From positions 62,001 to 126,000 of the forward strand of contig NZ_QWLJ01000012.1 in NCBI RefSeq assembly GCF_009917385.1: 64,000 nt of DNA, written 5' to 3'. Below are positions 59,698 through 64,000 of the stretch, one piece after another. The DNA comes from Roseburia sp. 1XD42-34 (GTDB lineage: Bacteria; Bacillota; Bacilli; Bacillales; Amphibacillaceae). Each line of letters begins with the position of its first letter. Position 1 is the stretch's first letter. The notes below the pieces were generated by a model that made no database searches, was not told the DNA's origin, and saw only the letters and a program-made list of their open reading frames with translations. Made by a program: the position numbers and the translations under genes.

Positions 59698-60642
59698 ATG
59701 CAACAAACAAACCAATCTGAAAAACAAGTGGTTTTTCCTGAAGAAATGTTTAAAGTAGTAGGCAGAAAAGAAGAAGAGAGTGAAAAAATAAGCAAGCCAG
59801 TTTTGTCAAATTGGCAAGATGGATGGCTACGCCTTAAGAAAAATAAGGCAGCGATTGTTGGTCTATTTATCATTTTAACTATTGTTCTATTATCATTTGT
59901 TGGTCCTTATGTTAATGAATATGCCTACGATGAAGCTCACTATGACAAGGTGTATTCACAACCAAATAACGAGCATTGGTTAGGAACCGATAAATTTGGA
60001 CGAGATCAGTGGACGAGATTATGGGAAGGAACTAAAGTTTCATTATACATTGCGGTACTTGCTGCGCTGCTTGACATTTTAATTGGGATTACATATGGAG
60101 CTGTTTCTGCCTGGAAAGGCGGAAAAGTGGACAATATAATGCAGAGGATTATTGAAATATTAGTCGGTATACCAAATCTAATTATTATTATTTTACTAAT
60201 CATGATCATGAAACCAGGTATTATCACAATTATGCTCGCCATGGTTATCACTGGATGGGTGAACATGGCTAGGTTAGTAAGGGGGCAAGTGTATAAACTA
60301 AAGACTCAGGAATATGTGTTAGCATCACGAGCATTGGGAGCAAGTACAAGTCGAATTATATTAGGACATATGCTTCCAAACACTTTAGGAATTATTATCA
60401 TTAATCTGATGTTTACGATTCCTAGTGCTATTTTCACAGAAGCATTTCTAAGTTTTATTGGATTAGGGCTTCAGGAGCCCTTAGCGTCCCTTGGTGTACT
60501 GATAAATGATGGCTTCCACTCCATGCGTAATCAGTTTTACTTATTAGCATATCCTGCCATAGTTATTGTTGCATTGATGGTTAGTTTTAACATGTTAGCT
60601 GATGGTTTACGGGATGCGTTTGACCCTAAAATGAGAAAATAG
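59698..60642 (+). CDS. Peptide ABC transporter permease OppC/DppC-type
   Basis: A 314-residue permease with a long N-terminal cytosolic tail (about 45 residues), the OppC-N motif WLRLKKNKAAIVG, LGTDKFGRDQW after the first extracytoplasmic loop, and the ATPase-contact loop KTQEYVLASRALGAS (about 201-215). It pairs with the upstream permease to form the channel. Confidence 0.92.
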   Translation: MQQTNQSEKQVVFPEEMFKVVGRKEEESEKISKPVLSNWQDGWLRLKKNKAAIVGLFIILTIVLLSFVGPYVNEYAYDEAHYDKVYSQPNNEHWLGTDKFGRDQWTRLWEGTKVSLYIAVLAALLDILIGITYGAVSAWKGGKVDNIMQRIIEILVGIPNLIIIILLIMIMKPGIITIMLAMVITGWVNMARLVRGQVYKLKTQEYVLASRALGASTSRIILGHMLPNTLGIIIINLMFTIPSAIFTEAFLSFIGLGLQEPLASLGVLINDGFHSMRNQFYLLAYPAIVIVALMVSFNMLADGLRDAFDPKMRK

Positions 60643-60655
60643 AGAGGATAGTTTT

Positions 60656-61717
60656 ATGATGGATCATTCTACAAAACCAATACAAGTATATAGAGGCAAC
60701 TACGTAGAAAGCACACATAATATAAATGTTGCAGTAGTAAGATCAACAGGGGAATTAATGGCATACTACGGTGATGCCTATAGAAACACATTCGCTCGTA
60801 GCTCTATGAAACCTTTTCAGGCTGCTCCTATTGTAGAATCAGGGGCGATGGAAAAATACCTTCTTACTGAACGCCAATTATCATTGTTCTGTGCAAGTCA
60901 CAGTGGAGAAGCGATGCATAGGGAGGAAGTAGCTGATGTTTTAGCAAAGCTAAACCTCGAAGAAAATCAGTTGCAATGTGGTACCCATATTCCTCGTGAT
61001 ATAGACAGCTATAACGAGTTGATTAAAGCTGGAGGATCATTGACCCCAGTTTATAGTAATTGTTCTGGAAAACATGTGGGAATGTTAGCAGGTTGTGTAC
61101 AACAGGGTTTAGAGGTAGATACATATCGAGAGGTATTTCACTCCTACCAACAACAAATTATCGACGTAATTGCGAATGTTGCTGATTTTGCTAGAGAAAA
61201 AATTATGATTTCCGTTGATGGCTGTGGTGTACCTGTCCACTGTATTCCTTTATATAATATTGCATTAGCATATAGTCGCTTAGCTGTTCCAGAACAATGG
61301 GAAGCTGGAACTAAACAAAGAAAAAATGCATTAAAACGTATTGGTATTGCTATGACGACTTATCCGGAAATGGTAGCTGGAACAAACCGGTTTGATACAG
61401 ATTTGATGACAGCGTTTGGAGGCCGGATTGTTTGTAAGGGTGGTGCTGAAGGAGTACATTGCTTTGCAGATAAGGAAACTGGAATTGGTGTCGCCGTTAA
61501 AGTTGAGGATGGAAACGCAAGAGGTACAAATGTTGCTACAATGGAAATATTAAAGCAATTAAATATAGGTGCTCAAGAGATATGGGAATCACTGCAAAAG
61601 TATCAGGAAGCACCCGTATTAAATGCACGAAAAGAAAAAATTGGAACCATTAAAGCAGCATTTGAATTAAATTATCTACAGAGAGGGAACCACAATGAAA
61701 CCGTTACTATCAATTAG
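60656..61717 (+). CDS. Class 3 (Rhizobium etli-type) L-asparaginase
   Basis: A 353-residue enzyme of the asparaginase II (PF06089) family, unrelated to the common bacterial type I/II asparaginases. The serine-lysine motif RSSMK sits at residues 48-52, and the zinc-binding residues of this class are visible as Cys136 and Lys139 in NCSGKH and Cys189 in DGCGVP. If translation starts at the second Met, the Ser48/Lys51 numbering matches the R. etli enzyme. It converts asparagine to aspartate and ammonia. It lies inside the peptide-transporter operon, 13 bases after oppC, and overlaps the ATPase gene by 23 bases. Confidence 0.86.
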   Translation: MMDHSTKPIQVYRGNYVESTHNINVAVVRSTGELMAYYGDAYRNTFARSSMKPFQAAPIVESGAMEKYLLTERQLSLFCASHSGEAMHREEVADVLAKLNLEENQLQCGTHIPRDIDSYNELIKAGGSLTPVYSNCSGKHVGMLAGCVQQGLEVDTYREVFHSYQQQIIDVIANVADFAREKIMISVDGCGVPVHCIPLYNIALAYSRLAVPEQWEAGTKQRKNALKRIGIAMTTYPEMVAGTNRFDTDLMTAFGGRIVCKGGAEGVHCFADKETGIGVAVKVEDGNARGTNVATMEILKQLNIGAQEIWESLQKYQEAPVLNARKEKIGTIKAAFELNYLQRGNHNETVTIN

Positions 61718-63671
61718 AAATCTACATGTCTCTTTTAACACGTATGCTGGAAAAGTGCACGCCGTTAGAGGGATAGATCTAACGGTAGAAAAAGGGGAAA
61801 CACTTGCCATTGTTGGAGAGTCTGGTTCTGGGAAATCCGTAACTTCAAAGGCAATCATGGGCTTATTGCCAAAACAGAATGCCTTGGTTGAACAAGGGGA
61901 AATCTTGTATGAAGGTAGAGATTTACTATCTTTGAATAAAAAAGAAATGATAAAAATACGTCGTTCAGAAATAGCTGTTATTTTTCAAGATCCGATGACA
62001 GCATTAAATCCAACGATGAAAGTGGGAAAGCAGGTTGTGGAAGGCGCTATAGGACATCAAAAGTTAAACAAAAAAGAAGCGAATAACTTAGCAATGGATC
62101 TATTCGATATGGTTGGTATTCCAAATCCAGAAATCCGTATCCATCAGTATCCCCACGAATTTTCAGGAGGGATGAGACAAAGAGTTGTGATTGCGATGGC
62201 GTTAGCTAATAAGCCTAAACTGCTCATCGCGGATGAACCAACGACAGCATTAGATGTCACTATCCAAGCGCAAATTTTAGATTTATTGCGAGATATTCAA
62301 CAGAAAACGGGAACCTCCATTATATTTATTACGCATGATTTAGGGGTAGTGGCTAATATTGCAGATGCAGTGGCCGTGATGTATGCTGGTCAAATTGTGG
62401 AAAAAGGGAAAGTGGAGGAAGTTTTCCATGAACCAGTTCATCCGTATAATTGGGGACTTCTAAACTCGATGCCGAACATGGAAACAAAAGGGAAACTCTA
62501 TTCTATTCCCGGAAGTCCACCAGACTTAATTCATCCACCTAAGGGTGATGCCTTTGCACCGAGGAACGAATTTGCGCTGGCCATTGACTACAAACAAGCT
62601 CCACCTACTTTTCACGTTAGTGAAACGCATTCAGCAAAAACTTGGTTATTACATCCTCAAGCACCGAAAATTAATTATAAAAAAGTGAAAGGCGACTTAG
62701 AGACGGAACTAGAAGTAAAACTTAATCATAATGACGTGTTGTTAAAAGTAAGCAATCTAAAAAAGCATTTTAAATTACCTTCTAAGCAAATATTAAAGGC
62801 TGTAGATGGAATTAGTTTAGAGATTAAGAAAGGAGAAACATTAGGTTTAGTTGGGGAATCAGGCTGTGGTAAATCAACAACTGGAAGAACCTTAATCGGA
62901 CTTTATGAGCCTACAGAAGGTGAAATTCTGTATAATAAAGTCCCCCTAAATGAAACTAGTAAAAAGGAATTTTCTCAAAAAATCCAGATGATCTTCCAGG
63001 ACCCGTACGCCTCTCTTGACCCTCGTAAAAAAGTGGAAGATATTATTGCAGAAGGCTTAGATATTCATCGTCTCGTAAAAGATAAACAAGAACGTCAAAA
63101 GAAAGTTCAAACCCTTTTAGATGCTGTTGGGTTACAGTCTGATCATGCACAACGTTTTCCACATGAGTTTTCTGGTGGTCAACGACAGCGTATTGGAATA
63201 GCTAGGGCACTTGCAGTAGAACCCGAGCTTATTATTGCTGATGAGCCAATTTCTGCGTTGGATGTGTCCATACAGGCTCAAGTAGTAAACTTATTAAAAA
63301 AACTACAGAAAGACAGAAATCTTACTTATCTATTTATTGCACATGATTTATCGATGGTAAAATATATTAGTGATCGAATCGGTGTCATGTACTTGGGGGC
63401 TATGGTAGAGATGGCGTCATCAGATGATTTGTATAAGAATCCACTACATCCATATACACAAGCATTATTATCAGCAGTACCTGTTCCGGACCCTGTCGTC
63501 GAGAAAACAAGAGAGAGGATTATATTGGAAGGCAATTTACCAAGTCCAGTAAATCCACCACAAGGATGCCAATTTAGAACCAGATGTCCATTCGCAACAG
63601 AAAAATGTGCAGAAATCCCCCAATGGAGAGAAGTAGAGAAAGATCATTGGGTTGCCTGTCACTATGCTTGA
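61695..63671 (+). CDS. Fused peptide ABC transporter ATPase (DppD-DppF in one chain)
   Basis: A 658-residue protein with two complete ABC ATPase domains. The first has Walker A GESGSGKS (41-48) and signature FSGGMRQR (about 157); the second has Walker A GESGCGKS (387-394) and signature FSGGQRQR. Each is followed by the oligopeptide-ATPase C-terminal extension with HPYNWGLL or HPYTQALL and, at the end, the Cys cluster CQFRTRCPF and CAEIP. These drive uptake by the two permeases. The ribosome site GAGAGGG lies inside the asparaginase gene. Confidence 0.93.
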   Translation: MKPLLSIRNLHVSFNTYAGKVHAVRGIDLTVEKGETLAIVGESGSGKSVTSKAIMGLLPKQNALVEQGEILYEGRDLLSLNKKEMIKIRRSEIAVIFQDPMTALNPTMKVGKQVVEGAIGHQKLNKKEANNLAMDLFDMVGIPNPEIRIHQYPHEFSGGMRQRVVIAMALANKPKLLIADEPTTALDVTIQAQILDLLRDIQQKTGTSIIFITHDLGVVANIADAVAVMYAGQIVEKGKVEEVFHEPVHPYNWGLLNSMPNMETKGKLYSIPGSPPDLIHPPKGDAFAPRNEFALAIDYKQAPPTFHVSETHSAKTWLLHPQAPKINYKKVKGDLETELEVKLNHNDVLLKVSNLKKHFKLPSKQILKAVDGISLEIKKGETLGLVGESGCGKSTTGRTLIGLYEPTEGEILYNKVPLNETSKKEFSQKIQMIFQDPYASLDPRKKVEDIIAEGLDIHRLVKDKQERQKKVQTLLDAVGLQSDHAQRFPHEFSGGQRQRIGIARALAVEPELIIADEPISALDVSIQAQVVNLLKKLQKDRNLTYLFIAHDLSMVKYISDRIGVMYLGAMVEMASSDDLYKNPLHPYTQALLSAVPVPDPVVEKTRERIILEGNLPSPVNPPQGCQFRTRCPFATEKCAEIPQWREVEKDHWVACHYA

Positions 63672-63685
63672 AATGATAGGTGTAT

Positions 63686-63712
63686 AGACTGAGCTATATG
63701 CTCAGTCTTTTA
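63686..63712 (+). terminator. Terminator of the opp operon
   Basis: AGACTGAGC (63686-63694) pairs perfectly with GCTCAGTCT (63700-63708), then TTTT. Confidence 0.85.
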
Positions 63713-63839
63713 GTACGGCGGGTATCTGAACCTTGGACAAATGAACATTGCTAAGATGATGGTAAGAATATGAACGCGTTATCGTTGTAAACACGATTAT
63801 CAAAACTCAGATGACCTATTTTCTTAAGGTGAAACCCTT

Positions 63840-63897
63840 CTCGCCGGAGTTAATCAACTAGTAAAGTGGTAGACTTACAGCACCTTATATACGGGAT
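63840..63897 (-). repeat. Interspersed repeat family B, copy 4 (minus strand)
   Basis: Read on the minus strand: TCCCGTATATAAGGTGCTGT, then AAGTCTACCACTTTAC. It matches the family B core in opposite orientation to the other copies. The last 100 bases of the window hold GGGAGGAAG, but no start codon that I can support. Confidence 0.6.
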
Positions 63898-64000
63898 GAA
63901 GTTGGGATATGTATAAGAAACAATAGAAAAAAGGGAGGAAGAAAAATAAATAGAAAAGGATCCAGAGATTTTGAGATCCTCCATTCATGTATGATTATTC

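Overview
The window is an AT-rich piece of a low-GC Gram-positive chromosome. Almost every protein resembles its Bacillus subtilis counterpart, and the gene order largely follows the B. subtilis ftsX-ctpB-minJ-uvrBA-hprK-lgt-glpPD-trxB-rapZ-whiA-crh-clpP-tRNA-Arg-sigL-cggR-glycolysis block. Protein style, bacillithiol genes and a second set of inserted genes point to a halophilic or halotolerant Bacillaceae of the Virgibacillus/Oceanobacillus type. That genus-level guess is inference.

Layout. 1-5.4 kb: cell division and envelope (ftsX end, a coiled-coil M23 hydrolase, ctpB, minJ). 5.7-7.5 kb: a YkoP-like protein and an MGDG-synthase-like glycosyltransferase, bracketed by interspersed repeats. 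8.3-13.2 kb: SOS-controlled uvrBA. 13.6-20.4 kb: yojF-bshB2, yvlC-yvlD, hprK-lgt-yvoD-ppaX-yvoF-glpP. 20.5-24.8 kb: glpD with an antitermination leader, a TPR protein, trxB. 24.8-25.8 kb: a gene-poor stretch with hairpins and a candidate small RNA. 25.8-30.9 kb: Nudix, rapZ, yvcK, whiA, crh, clpP (CtsR-controlled), then tRNA-Arg(CCG). 31.4-37.1 kb: 5-oxoproline utilisation (pxpA plus an NRAMP-like transporter on the minus strand, pxpBC on the plus strand) around a decayed regulator gene. 37.2-41.6 kb: an SOS-type operon of a WYL-like and a YolD-like protein, aroK, aroD, a kinase-like protein and an RNase H-like protein. 41.8-42.3 kb: a group II intron that has lost its reverse-transcriptase gene. 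42.6-52.0 kb: sigma-54, a glutaredoxin-like protein, and cggR-gapA-pgk-tpiA-gpmI-eno. 52.9-63.7 kb: a sigma-54 activator, an M20 dipeptidase and an oligopeptide ABC transporter operon that also holds a class 3 asparaginase.

How it fits together. The most coherent accessory system is the last one. Two near-perfect -24/-12 promoters face away from each other, one for the dipeptidase and one for oppA. The activator gene lies next to them and the sigma-54 gene is about 10 kb upstream. Together they look like a sigma-54-controlled module that imports peptides, hydrolyses dipeptides and deamidates asparagine. Carbon control is also prominent: HPr kinase, Crh, YvcK, the CggR operator and the GlpP leader all lie here. 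DNA-damage control is visible at uvrB and at the WYL/YolD pair.

Two families of short interspersed repeats sit in the gaps. One family nearly always follows a gene on the plus strand, often right after the terminator T-run. Starts given here often differ from the longest open frame; I chose them by ribosome binding site and family length. No search tool was used, so family names rest on motif recognition.
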